From Bacillota bacterium (GTDB lineage Bacteria > Bacillota > Limnochordia > Limnochordales > ZCTH02-B6): a stretch of DNA of 46,095 nucleotides. The stretch is from contig PKQR01000003.1 in NCBI GenBank assembly GCA_017578085.1, positions 1-46,095 of the forward strand, read 5' to 3'. The notes under the pieces were generated by a model. That model was not told the origin of the DNA. It ran no database searches and saw only the letters and a program-made list of their open reading frames with translations. The position numbers and the translations under genes were made by a program. Below are positions 22,930-30,968 of this stretch, piece by piece (the first letter of the stretch is position 1; each line of letters starts with the position of its first letter).

Positions 22930-24945
22930 TCACGATCTCAGGTGCCAGGCGTAGGCCCACACCTCCCGCTCGCGCATGGCCGTGTACCGCTCCAGGTAGT
23001 CGATGACGGCCCAGACAAAAGTAGCATGGGACCAGGTGAGCGGGGCCACGGACAAGGGGCGGCCGTCCTCGGGGTGATATTGCTCGGCCAAGACGCCGCT
23101 GGGCAACGCCCGCGCGACGACCCAATCAAAAAGCTCCGCCGCCCGGCGCAGCTCCCAGCGGTTGGACGCCGTGGCGATGTGCCACTGGGCCAGCCAGAGG
23201 GTACAGATGACCCACGGGTTTCCGGGTATGCGCTGGAAGTCGTCGCTGCGGCAAAAGTAGTAGTCCCGGAAGTAGCGGGCGATGCCGCCCACGGGCGTTT
23301 TCACCCAGAGCGCTTCCCGCACCTGGGCCATCGTCTTGGCCACCCGCTCGTCGGACGCCGGCAAGGCACCGAACAAAAATAGGCCCGCGACGCTGCTCTC
23401 GGGCGTCGGGTCAGGGACCAGCGCTCCGTCCCCCCGGAGAATGAGTCCCCGCAGAAACCGCTCTTCCTCCGCGGAGTAGAGGTGGCGGGCGATGGCCCCC
23501 TGCACCTCGTGCGCCGCCGCTCGCCAGCGCTGGGCCCGGTCGGTTTCCCCAAGGAGCGCGGCGAAGCGGGCCCCGGCCGCCAGGCCCCCGCAGACGGCAG
23601 CCGCCGTGAAGGTGAAGACACCCCGGCGCTCTTCCCACAGGTCGTAGCTGTGCAAGGGAAGCCCGGTGTCCGCGTCCCGGTATTCCACGAGAAAATCGGC
23701 GGCCGGCTTGATCAGCGGCTCGTAGAGGGATTCGATGAACTCGAGGTCCCGCTCGATGTCGAAAAATTTGCCCAGTGCCCACAGCACCAGGGCCGTCTCG
23801 TCCTCCTGGATGGGCAGCTGGACTTGGCCGTTGACGATCCACGGGTGCCAGCTGGATCCGACGGAGCGGTCGGGGTGGTACTTGTGCCAAAAGAAGCCGC
23901 CCGGCGCCAGCACCTGGGCGCAGAAGCGGTAGAAGCTGCGGGTCAGCTCGGTATATCCGGCCCGGTCCAGGGCGTGGGCGACCAGCGCGCCGTCCCGCGG
24001 CCAGACGTAGCTGTAGTGGTCCCGGTTGAACTGCAGGATATCGGAATCGTTGGCGGCCAAGATCGCGCCGCCGTTGTCCATCTGGGTCCGGATGATCAGC
24101 AGGCTCCGCTTGAAGAGGTTCACGATTTCCCGGTTCAAGTCGGCCCAGTCCCGGTCGTGCTTGTTGACCCACGCCCGCCAGAAGAAGCGGGTCTCATCCA
24201 AAAGCCGCGGCACGCCCCGCTGGCGCACCTCCGCGTGCAGCCGCCTGACTTCTTCGAAGCTCCGCCCGACGGCGATCCAATGGTGGATCGCCTGGCAGCC
24301 CCCCGAGGGCAACAGCAGCCGGAAGCTGATGACCGAGTCCACCGACCCCTGGGCGATGGGGTTTCCCTCGAGCCGTCCGTCCTCCGCGTCCCGCCAGGTG
24401 CCCTCGGCGCCGGCGAACCGCTTGGTGCCCGTGGCGTACTGGAAGATGCCCTGCTGGCTGACGGGGGCCTCGGCGATGAGTCCGGAGATCAAGAAGCACT
24501 TGTCGCGCTTGTAGTGCAGGACGCCGTCGACACTGGGGTCATACAAGGCCGTGTCGCCGATGTCGGTCTGGTCGATGCACAGGTCGTGCGGGAAAAACAC
24601 CCGCACTTCCCGGGCCGTGGCCGCCAGGTTGTGCACTTCCACCCGCTTGAGGTAAACGTCCCTCCGCACGTGCACGGCGTCCTGGCAGGCAAGGCGCAGG
24701 CCCAGGTGTTCGTGCTCCAGCGTCACCGACGTGACCAGGGTGTCCTCCTCGTACTCCAGGCGGCACTGCCAGCCCGATGACCCAACCCAGCTGAAGTGGC
24801 CGTCGACCCAGACGCCGATGGGGTTCTTGTGGCCGCAGAGCTGGTTGAGCATGCCCACGTGCGGGTAATACAAGTCCCGCATGGCGTAATCGCCGTCAAA
24901 GCCGATGAGCAGCCGCCCGTTTCCTACCACCAGTGGCCGCGGCAT
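22930..24945 (-). CDS. GH15 glucoamylase-like glycoside hydrolase
   Basis: 671 residues, no signal peptide, so probably cytoplasmic. It has the N-terminal beta-sandwich seen in bacterial GH15 (VVGNGRLLIGFDGDYAMRDL) and a C-terminal (alpha/alpha)6 barrel: YSYVWPRDGALVAHALDRAG, QLPIQEDETALVLWALGKFF, SYDLWEERRGVFTFTAAAV with the likely acid Glu near residue 435, and EQYHPEDGRPLSVAPLTWSH with the likely base near 625. It should release glucose from alpha-glucans or related oligosaccharides (dextran or trehalose are alternatives in this family). Start ATG 24945 follows GGGGGG. It is divergent from the DUF4912-GH57 pair, sharing a 139-base intergenic region. Confidence 0.9.
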   Translation of the reverse strand: MPRPLVVGNGRLLIGFDGDYAMRDLYYPHVGMLNQLCGHKNPIGVWVDGHFSWVGSSGWQCRLEYEEDTLVTSVTLEHEHLGLRLACQDAVHVRRDVYLKRVEVHNLAATAREVRVFFPHDLCIDQTDIGDTALYDPSVDGVLHYKRDKCFLISGLIAEAPVSQQGIFQYATGTKRFAGAEGTWRDAEDGRLEGNPIAQGSVDSVISFRLLLPSGGCQAIHHWIAVGRSFEEVRRLHAEVRQRGVPRLLDETRFFWRAWVNKHDRDWADLNREIVNLFKRSLLIIRTQMDNGGAILAANDSDILQFNRDHYSYVWPRDGALVAHALDRAGYTELTRSFYRFCAQVLAPGGFFWHKYHPDRSVGSSWHPWIVNGQVQLPIQEDETALVLWALGKFFDIERDLEFIESLYEPLIKPAADFLVEYRDADTGLPLHSYDLWEERRGVFTFTAAAVCGGLAAGARFAALLGETDRAQRWRAAAHEVQGAIARHLYSAEEERFLRGLILRGDGALVPDPTPESSVAGLFLFGALPASDERVAKTMAQVREALWVKTPVGGIARYFRDYYFCRSDDFQRIPGNPWVICTLWLAQWHIATASNRWELRRAAELFDWVVARALPSGVLAEQYHPEDGRPLSVAPLTWSHATFVWAVIDYLERYTAMREREVWAYAWHLRS

Positions 24946-25084
24946 GGACAACCCCCCCGCCCGCAGCATGCGGCGCCGGCCGCGCCGGCACGGGGTGGAT
25001 CACTCCCGTGCCGTCATAGATTCCGCCCGGCGGACACATCCTACTCACGGTCAAGGGGGCCGGGAGCCGTTGGATACGGTGCCT
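24946..25084. promoter_or_regulatory. Divergent region between GH15 and DUF4912
   Basis: 139 bases that must hold the start signals of two outward-facing genes (GH15 to the left, DUF4912-GH57 to the right). On the minus strand TTGACC occurs (near 25048) but no good -10 stands at a fitting distance. No terminator or clear operator was seen. Confidence 0.4.
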
Positions 25085-25747
25085 ATGCAAACCGTCCATG
25101 AATGGGAAGCCGCCCACCGCCCGCCCCACGGCGGCGAGCCGGCGGGGCCGGGGGCGACGCCGGCGGTCGCCGACGGGCCGCCAGCTGCAGGCGCTTGGCC
25201 GGACGATGGCCCCTCTGAGCTGCCGTCCGGCTACGGGGTGGATCGCCTGACGCTCTTGGTACGGGATCCCCGCTGCGTCTTCGCGTTCTGGGAAGTGACG
25301 GAAGGGGGCTGGCGCGACGCGGCCAGCCGGCTGCCGCCCGGCAACGGGGACCCAGAACTGGTGCTGCGCGTGTTCGACTTAACCGATGTTCTCGGCCCGG
25401 GCAGCGTCATCGGTCCAGCCCCGCCCGGCGACTACCTCGCCGCCCGGATCAACGAACTGGCCAGCGGCGGCCGCTGCTTTGACTACGCCGTGGCCGGTGC
25501 GGACCGCTGGTACGTCCACCTGCCGGAGCCGGGGCGCGTGCTGGCGGCCGAGATCGGGGCACGCCGGGGCGCGGCCTTCGCTCCTATCGCCCGCTCCGCA
25601 CTGGTGTATACCCCGCCCGGCGCGGCCGCCAGCTGGGAAATGGAGCTGGGGTGGAGCAGCGCGGCCATCGCCGGGTGGTGCTTCAGTCCCACCGGTCACA
25701 CCAGTCCAGGCGGCTGGCCCCCCGCCGTCACCGGGGAATCTTGCTGA
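25085..25747 (+). CDS. DUF4912 protein
   Basis: 220 residues, ATG 25085 (a GTG at 25079 is also possible). The first 50 residues are Pro/Ala/Gly-rich and probably disordered. From about 50 on it shows the DUF4912 pattern: YGVDRLTLLVRDPRCVFAFW (the llvrDP-FayWE core), LRVFDLTDV, and the YAVAGADRWYVHLPEPGR and SAL segments. The function of DUF4912 is unknown; its members often precede a GH57/DUF1957 gene, as here, and its fold may be carbohydrate-binding by analogy (inference). With GH57 it is one of only two plus-strand genes in the window. The 33-base gap to the next gene carries that gene's ribosome site. Confidence 0.75.
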   Translation: MQTVHEWEAAHRPPHGGEPAGPGATPAVADGPPAAGAWPDDGPSELPSGYGVDRLTLLVRDPRCVFAFWEVTEGGWRDAASRLPPGNGDPELVLRVFDLTDVLGPGSVIGPAPPGDYLAARINELASGGRCFDYAVAGADRWYVHLPEPGRVLAAEIGARRGAAFAPIARSALVYTPPGAAASWEMELGWSSAAIAGWCFSPTGHTSPGGWPPAVTGESC

Positions 25748-25779
25748 CCCACGCCATTCCACGCCGAGGAGGCGCCGCC

Positions 25780-27441
25780 GTGACGCAGCCCCAAGGATAC
25801 TTGGCCCTGGTGCTTCACGCGCACTTGCCCTTCGTCCGCCACCCGGAGCACGAGGCGTTCCTAGAAGAAGACTGGCTGTTTGAAGCCATTACCGAATGCT
25901 ACCTGCCGCTGCTGGAAGTATTCGCCGGCTGGGAGCGGGACGGCGTTCCTTGGAAGCTGGCCATGTCGGTGACGCCCACCCTCGCGGCCATGTTCCAGGA
26001 CGAGCTGCTCAAACAGCGCTACGTGCGCCACATCGAAGGGCTGATCGCGCTCGCGGAAAAGGAGCTCGCCCGCACCGCCGGGCAGCCTGAGTTTCACCGC
26101 CTGGCGCAGATGTATCACCACCGGTTTCTTGAGGCGCGCCGCCTGTTTGTGGACAAGTACCAGATGGACCTGGTGGGCGCGTTCCGCGCCTTCCAGGACG
26201 CCGGGAAACTGGAGATCGTCGCCTCGGCCGCGACCCACGGCTACCTGCCGCTCATGCATCCCAACCGCACCGCGGTGCGGGCGCAGGTGGACGTCGGCGT
26301 CGAGGCCTACCGGCGCGCCTTCGGCCGCGACCCATCCGGCTTCTGGCTCCCCGAATGCGGGTATAGCCCCCCGGACGACGAGCTCCTGGCCGCGTGCGGC
26401 ATCCGCTGGTTCATCGCGGAAACCCATGCCCTTCTGCACGCGCGGCCGCGGCCTCGTTACGGGGTGTACGCTCCCATCAGGTGCCCGTTTTCCGGCGTGG
26501 CCGTGTTTGGGCGGGATCCCGAGTCGTCCAAGCAGGTTTGGAGCGCAGCAGAGGGATACCCCGGCGACTGGGACTACCGGGAGTTTTACCGCGACATCGG
26601 CTACGACCTGGATTACGAGTACGTGCGGCCGTGGCTGAAAGGCGGGGTCCGCAGCCATACCGGGATCAAGTATTACCGCATCACCGGCCCGACGGACGAC
26701 AAGCAGCCCTACAACCCCGAGCGAGCCCGGGAAAAGGCGGCCGTGCACGCAGGCAACTTCATGTTCAACCGGGAAAAGCAGGTGGAGTACTGGCGCAGCC
26801 GCATGGATCGCCCGCCCATCGTGGTCGCTCCTTACGACGCGGAGCTTTTCGGCCACTGGTGGTTTGAGGGGCCCTTGTGGCTCGATTTCCTCGTCCGCAA
26901 GATCGCCTTTGACCAAAGGACCATCGCCCTGACGACACCGTCGGAGTACCTGGAGATGTTTCCTCTCGCCCAGACTGCGCAGCCGTCCATGTCCAGCTGG
27001 GGCCACATGGGCTACAGCGAAGTCTGGCTCAACGGCGCCAATGACTGGATTTACCGGCACCTGCACGCGGCGGCGGAGCGCATGGAGGCCCTCGCCAGCG
27101 CCCAGCGCAACCCTTCGCCTCTGGTGCACCGGGCGCTTAACCAAGCCGCCCGGGAGGTGCTCTTGGCCCAGAGCAGCGACTGGGCGTTCATCATGACGAC
27201 CGGCACGACGGTGGACTATGCGGTCCGGCGGACCAAGGCACACCTGGGGCGCTTCCACCGGCTGTTTGACCAGATCCAAGCGGGCGCCGTCGACGCCGCG
27301 TGGCTGGAAGCCGTGGAGCGCAAGGACAACCTGTTTCCATGGCTCGATTACCGGGTATACGCGCCAGGCGACGGCCGTGCGCCTACGGCCGCCGCCCCGT
27401 GGAGTGCGCCAACGCCGGCGTGGGCGCAGCCCCCGTCCTGA
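25780..27441 (+). CDS. GH57 alpha-glucan branching-type enzyme (DUF1957)
   Basis: 553 residues from GTG 25780, with GAGGAGG seven bases upstream. The GH57 barrel starts at GYLALVLHAHLPFVRHPE; conserved segments are HGYLPLMH (about 154), GFWLPECGYSP with the nucleophile Glu near 192, and APYDAELFGHWWFEGP with the catalytic Asp near 353. The C-terminal DUF1957 helical domain follows. Enzymes of this layout act as glycogen branching enzymes, making alpha-1,6 links; some relatives are mainly hydrolytic. Mycobacterial Rv3031 is a relative that works with a GT4 enzyme (Rv3032); a GT4 of the same look lies 5 kb away here. Confidence 0.92.
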   Translation: MTQPQGYLALVLHAHLPFVRHPEHEAFLEEDWLFEAITECYLPLLEVFAGWERDGVPWKLAMSVTPTLAAMFQDELLKQRYVRHIEGLIALAEKELARTAGQPEFHRLAQMYHHRFLEARRLFVDKYQMDLVGAFRAFQDAGKLEIVASAATHGYLPLMHPNRTAVRAQVDVGVEAYRRAFGRDPSGFWLPECGYSPPDDELLAACGIRWFIAETHALLHARPRPRYGVYAPIRCPFSGVAVFGRDPESSKQVWSAAEGYPGDWDYREFYRDIGYDLDYEYVRPWLKGGVRSHTGIKYYRITGPTDDKQPYNPERAREKAAVHAGNFMFNREKQVEYWRSRMDRPPIVVAPYDAELFGHWWFEGPLWLDFLVRKIAFDQRTIALTTPSEYLEMFPLAQTAQPSMSSWGHMGYSEVWLNGANDWIYRHLHAAAERMEALASAQRNPSPLVHRALNQAAREVLLAQSSDWAFIMTTGTTVDYAVRRTKAHLGRFHRLFDQIQAGAVDAAWLEAVERKDNLFPWLDYRVYAPGDGRAPTAAAPWSAPTPAWAQPPS

Positions 27442-27475
27442 CCGGCCTAGGGCACCGGCACATCCGGCCCGGGGG

Positions 27476-28180
27476 CTAGCGTCCCAGAAACGCCTGGACC
27501 AACACCTCGCCGGACAAGAGTTCCGCCGCGGAGCCCGAGGCCACAATACGGCCCGTCCGCAAGACGTAGCCGCGATCGGCCAGCTCCAGCGCCTCCCGGG
27601 CCCGTTGCTCGACCAGCAGGATGGCCAAGCCCGTCTTCTTGAGCGCCGCGATGGTCGCAAACATCTCTGTGACCAGCTTGGGCATCAGGCCCAGCGAAGG
27701 CTCATCCAGCATCAAGAGGCGCGGGCCGCTCATGAGCCCGCGGGCGATGGCCAGCATCGTCCGCTCGCCGCCGCTCAAGGTGCCCGCCCTTTGGTTCCTG
27801 CGCTCGGCAAGCCGCGGGAAAAGCGCGTAGGCCCGCTCCAGGCGCTCTTGGACCACCTGCTTGTCGTTCACCAGGTAGGCGCCAAGGCGCAGGTTCTCCT
27901 CTACCGTCAGCGGCTCAAAGACCAGCTTCCCCTCGGGCACGTACACGATGCCGCGCCGGACGATGTCGGGCGTGGGACGACCGGTAATGTCCTCATCCAA
28001 GAAATGGACTTGGCCGGACAGGGGGCGCACCGCGCCCATAATGGTCTTTAGGATGGTGCTCTTGCCGGCGCCGTTGGCGCCGATCAAGCTCACCATTTCC
28101 CCCGCCCGCACTTCCAGCGTCACATCGTGCACGACGGGTACTTGCCCGTAGCCGGCTTTAACGTTTGTGAGCGCGAGCAT
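27476..28180 (-). CDS. livF: ABC transporter ATPase LivF
   Basis: Second ATPase of a branched-chain amino-acid (or amide/urea-type) importer. 234 residues with Walker A GANGAGKST, signature LSGGERTMLAIARGLM (where LSGGE is the ABC motif), Walker B LLMLDEPSLGLMPKLV and the VEQ switch. Its start at ATG 28180 overlaps the end of livG by 23 bases, so it is translationally coupled. Last gene of the liv operon; it ends 34 bases from the convergent GH57 gene with no strong terminator between. Confidence 0.95.
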   Translation of the reverse strand: MLALTNVKAGYGQVPVVHDVTLEVRAGEMVSLIGANGAGKSTILKTIMGAVRPLSGQVHFLDEDITGRPTPDIVRRGIVYVPEGKLVFEPLTVEENLRLGAYLVNDKQVVQERLERAYALFPRLAERRNQRAGTLSGGERTMLAIARGLMSGPRLLMLDEPSLGLMPKLVTEMFATIAALKKTGLAILLVEQRAREALELADRGYVLRTGRIVASGSAAELLSGEVLVQAFLGR

Positions 28181-28895
28181 AGCCTTCCCCCAGGTACGCT
28201 TCGATGACGGCCGGATGGTTCGTGATCTCGTCCGGCGTGCCTTCGGCGATCTTGCGGCCACCGGCCAGGACGTACACCCGCTCCGACAGCGGCAGCACAA
28301 ACTCCATCACGTGCTCGATGACAAGCATGGCGAGTCCCTTTTCCCGGTGGATCTTGCGCAAGAGCCCGGCGAAGCCCTCGATTTCCTCAGGACTGAGGCC
28401 GGCCGCCACCTCGTCCAGCATCAAGAGCTTGGGCTCGGTGGCCAGCGCCCGGGCCAGCTCCATCTGCTTCTGCACCGCCAGCGGCAGCTCGCCCGGATAC
28501 ATGTCGGCCACATCCAGCAAACCGACCAGCTCCAACACTTGCCGGGCCTTGCGCCGGGCCTCTTCCCGGTCGTCGACCCGGGCGAAGGCGCCGATCATGA
28601 CGTTCTCCTCCACCGTCAGCCCGCCCATGCTCTTGACCAGCTGAAACGTGCGGGCAATGCCGGCCTGGGCCACCCGGTGGGCCGGCCAGCGGGTGATGTC
28701 TCGGCCGTTGAAGATGATGGTCCCCGCGTCGGGCACCAGGTGCCCCGACAAGCAGTTGAAGAACGTCGTCTTGCCGGCGCCGTTGGGGCCGATCAACCCC
28801 ACGATCTGGCCCTCCTCCACCGCCAGGTCCACGCTGTCGTTGGCCAAGAGGCCCCCAAACCGCTTGGTCACGCCTTGCGCGTTGAGCAGAGCCAT
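28158..28895 (-). CDS. livG: ABC transporter ATPase LivG
   Basis: First ATPase of the liv importer. 245 residues with Walker A GPNGAGKTT, the LivG-type LSGHLVPDAGTIIFNGRDIT, Q-loop in FQLVKSMGGLTVEENVMIG, the ABC motif region and the LivG-specific C-terminal tail (KIAEGTPDEITNHPAVIEAYLGEG). The ABC signature is LPLAVQKQMELARAL, and Walker B is LMLDEVAAGLSPEE; Val-Ala after the catalytic Glu is ordinary for this family. ATG 28895 directly abuts the livM stop. Confidence 0.95.
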   Translation of the reverse strand: MALLNAQGVTKRFGGLLANDSVDLAVEEGQIVGLIGPNGAGKTTFFNCLSGHLVPDAGTIIFNGRDITRWPAHRVAQAGIARTFQLVKSMGGLTVEENVMIGAFARVDDREEARRKARQVLELVGLLDVADMYPGELPLAVQKQMELARALATEPKLLMLDEVAAGLSPEEIEGFAGLLRKIHREKGLAMLVIEHVMEFVLPLSERVYVLAGGRKIAEGTPDEITNHPAVIEAYLGEGYARAHKR

Positions 28896-29945
28896 TTACC
28901 TGCCTCCTACCGCTCGCAAGCCGGCGGTACTTCTCCCCGTCGCCTTGAGCCGCCAGAGGACCAAGGCCTCGATGAGGCCGGCCACGCCCTTGGGCTGGTA
29001 CGCGGCCAAAAGCATAATGATCACCGCGTAGATGAGGAAATCCATGCCCAAGATGCCGCCGCCGCCGAACCAGGCTCCCAGGTAGCGGTCCAGGGGGATC
29101 AGGACCGCGGCGCCGACGATGGGTCCCCACAGGACGCCCGCCCCGCCCACAAGGGCGGTCATCGCGATCATGATGGACAGGTCCAAATGCATGACCGAAT
29201 CCGGGTCGATGAAACCGTAGTAGACCGCGTAAAACGCGCCGCCCAAGGCGGCCACCACCGAGCTGATGCAGTAAGCCTTGACCTTGGCCGCCAGGACGTT
29301 GATGCCGAGGCTCGCCGCGGCGTCTTCATCCTCCCGGATGGCCCGCAGCTGGTAGCCCAGCTTTGAGCGGCGGAACCAGTTGAGCCACAGGAGGCTGAAA
29401 ACGAACAGGGCGGCGATAAAGTAATGGAACCCGACGGGCGTCAGCTGCATGTACAGGTAGTCTGGGGCCCGCTTGAAGGGCAAGAGCAGGCCGCGGGCGC
29501 CGCGGGTCCACTCGGAGTACACAAAGAGCTCCTCCCACACCAGCGCGACGGCTAGGGTGCCGATGGCGAAGTAGTGGCCCCGCAGGCGCAAGAGCCCCAA
29601 GCCCAGCACCAGCGACTCGAGCACCGCAAACGCCACGCCGATGGGCAAGCCGAGCCAAAAAGGCCAGTCCCACAGCACCATGGGCAAGGCTACGCCGTAG
29701 GCGCCAAAGCCCACGTTCTTGGCGCCGCCCAGGTCGATCTGCCCGCCGTAGCCGCCGATAAAGTTCCAGCTCAACCCCAGCATCGCGTAGTACAGGAACT
29801 GCACGGCCACAGTGCGGGCAAAGCCGTCCTTGACAACCCAAGGGAAGACGGCGATGGCACCCAGAAGCAGCGCCAGTCCGATCCGCTCGCCGCGGGACAG
29901 GTCCGAAAACGTGAAGGCTTCCCGGATGATACCCCAAATCTTCAA
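28896..29945 (-). CDS. livM: Branched-chain amino-acid permease LivM
   Basis: 349 residues, integral membrane, with about 9-10 hydrophobic helices and the LivM signature LRLRGHYFAIGTLAVALV and the ATPase-contact loop RSKLGYQLRAIREDEDAAASLGIN. It forms the permease with LivH. Stop and livG start are adjacent. The C-terminus has a polar tail with no extra domain. Whether the substrate is leucine/isoleucine/valine, an amide or urea cannot be told from the permease. Confidence 0.93.
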   Translation of the reverse strand: MKIWGIIREAFTFSDLSRGERIGLALLLGAIAVFPWVVKDGFARTVAVQFLYYAMLGLSWNFIGGYGGQIDLGGAKNVGFGAYGVALPMVLWDWPFWLGLPIGVAFAVLESLVLGLGLLRLRGHYFAIGTLAVALVWEELFVYSEWTRGARGLLLPFKRAPDYLYMQLTPVGFHYFIAALFVFSLLWLNWFRRSKLGYQLRAIREDEDAAASLGINVLAAKVKAYCISSVVAALGGAFYAVYYGFIDPDSVMHLDLSIMIAMTALVGGAGVLWGPIVGAAVLIPLDRYLGAWFGGGGILGMDFLIYAVIIMLLAAYQPKGVAGLIEALVLWRLKATGRSTAGLRAVGGR

Positions 29946-29996
29946 GGCCGCATCACCTGAATCTCCACCGATTGGCGGGCATGGCCCCAGGCGCCG

Positions 29997-30860
29997 TCAA
30001 CGGGCGCCCAGCAAACCCCGGGGCCGGAACAAGACCACAAGGAAGAACACCGTGTAAATGACCGCCAGCTTCAGCTGGGGCGAGATGACCTGGGCGGTAA
30101 AGACCTCAATCAGCCCCACCAGGATGCCGGCGATGAGCGCGCCTGGGACGCTGCCAAACCCGCCAAGCGCCACCGTCGTGAAGGTGATCATGGAGAACAC
30201 CATGCCTACCGTCGGGGAAACGTAGTAGAAGTTGACCAGGAGCGCACCGGCCATCCCCGCCGTAGCCCCGCCCAGGGCCCAACCGATGAGGTTCATGCGG
30301 TCGGTGTCAATGCCCATGTAGCGGGCGGCTTCGCGGTTGGCGGCAGTCGCTTGCAGGGCCAGCCCCAACTTTGTCCTCCGCAGCATGAGGTACACAAGCC
30401 CGAAGAGAAACGCGGAACCGGCGGCGGCGACGACCTTCGCGGCGTCCAAGGTGAGGCCCCCGACCACGAGCCGCTTGGCCACCACAAGCCCTTGGGTAGC
30501 CGAGCGAAGATTGGGTCCGAAGACGGCCAACGCGCCGTAACGCAAAAACAGCATCAATCCGAAAGTGCCGAAGATCTGGGCGATGGGCGGGCCGGAAAGC
30601 AGCCGCTTGACGAGCAGCGTGTAAGCCAGCACGCCCAACAGCATCCCCACCAGCCCCGCGACCGGCACGCCGGCCAGCGGCTCCGGGTAGAGGTACGCGT
30701 ACGTCAAATACCCGGCGTACATGCCCAGCATCAGGAACTCGCCGTGGGCAAAGTTCACCGTATCCATGATGCCAAAGATGACGGTCAGGCCCAGGGCAAG
30801 CAGGGCATAGACCAGCCCCATCAGCACCCCCGAGATCCCGATGTCCAGGACCACATCCAT
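29997..30860 (-). CDS. livH: Branched-chain amino-acid permease LivH
   Basis: 287 residues, 8-9 membrane helices, with the LivH motifs GLVYALLALGLTVIFGIMD (N-terminus), NFAHGEFLMLGMYAGYLTY, the coupling loop RRTKLGLALQATAANREAARYMGID and GGFGSVPGALIAGILVGLIE. It is 51 bases upstream of livM. A stem-loop (30916-30954) lies between it and the binding-protein gene livK, probably giving more livK than permease. Confidence 0.93.
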   Translation of the reverse strand: MDVVLDIGISGVLMGLVYALLALGLTVIFGIMDTVNFAHGEFLMLGMYAGYLTYAYLYPEPLAGVPVAGLVGMLLGVLAYTLLVKRLLSGPPIAQIFGTFGLMLFLRYGALAVFGPNLRSATQGLVVAKRLVVGGLTLDAAKVVAAAGSAFLFGLVYLMLRRTKLGLALQATAANREAARYMGIDTDRMNLIGWALGGATAGMAGALLVNFYYVSPTVGMVFSMITFTTVALGGFGSVPGALIAGILVGLIEVFTAQVISPQLKLAVIYTVFFLVVLFRPRGLLGAR

Positions 30861-30915
30861 GGGCGATCTCCCTCGTTGCGTTGTCGCGAGAAAGGCGCAT
30901 CCCGGCTGCGAGGTA

Positions 30916-30954
30916 CCGCGGGAGGGGGAGCGCGCCTGCGCTCCCCCTCCGCGG
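30916..30954 (-). promoter_or_regulatory. Long stem-loop between livK and livH
   Basis: GGAGGGGGAGCGC and GCGCTCCCCCTCC pair over 13 bp with a GCCT/AGGC-type loop, extended by CCGC/GCGG beyond one bulged base. It begins 15 bases after the livK stop. No T-run follows, so it is more likely an mRNA 3'-protecting element or Rho-dependent attenuator than a classical terminator. Confidence 0.65.
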
Positions 30955-30968
30955 CGAGCGGCGGGGCC

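Noticed and set aside
27442..27475. Shared terminator between convergent GH57 and livF
   Set aside because: CCGG/GCCGG repeats occur, but there is no stable stem with a T-run in either direction.
25861..27660. Long open frame on the minus strand opposite GH57
   Set aside because: It has no ribosome site and runs antisense through the catalytic motifs of a clear GH57 gene.
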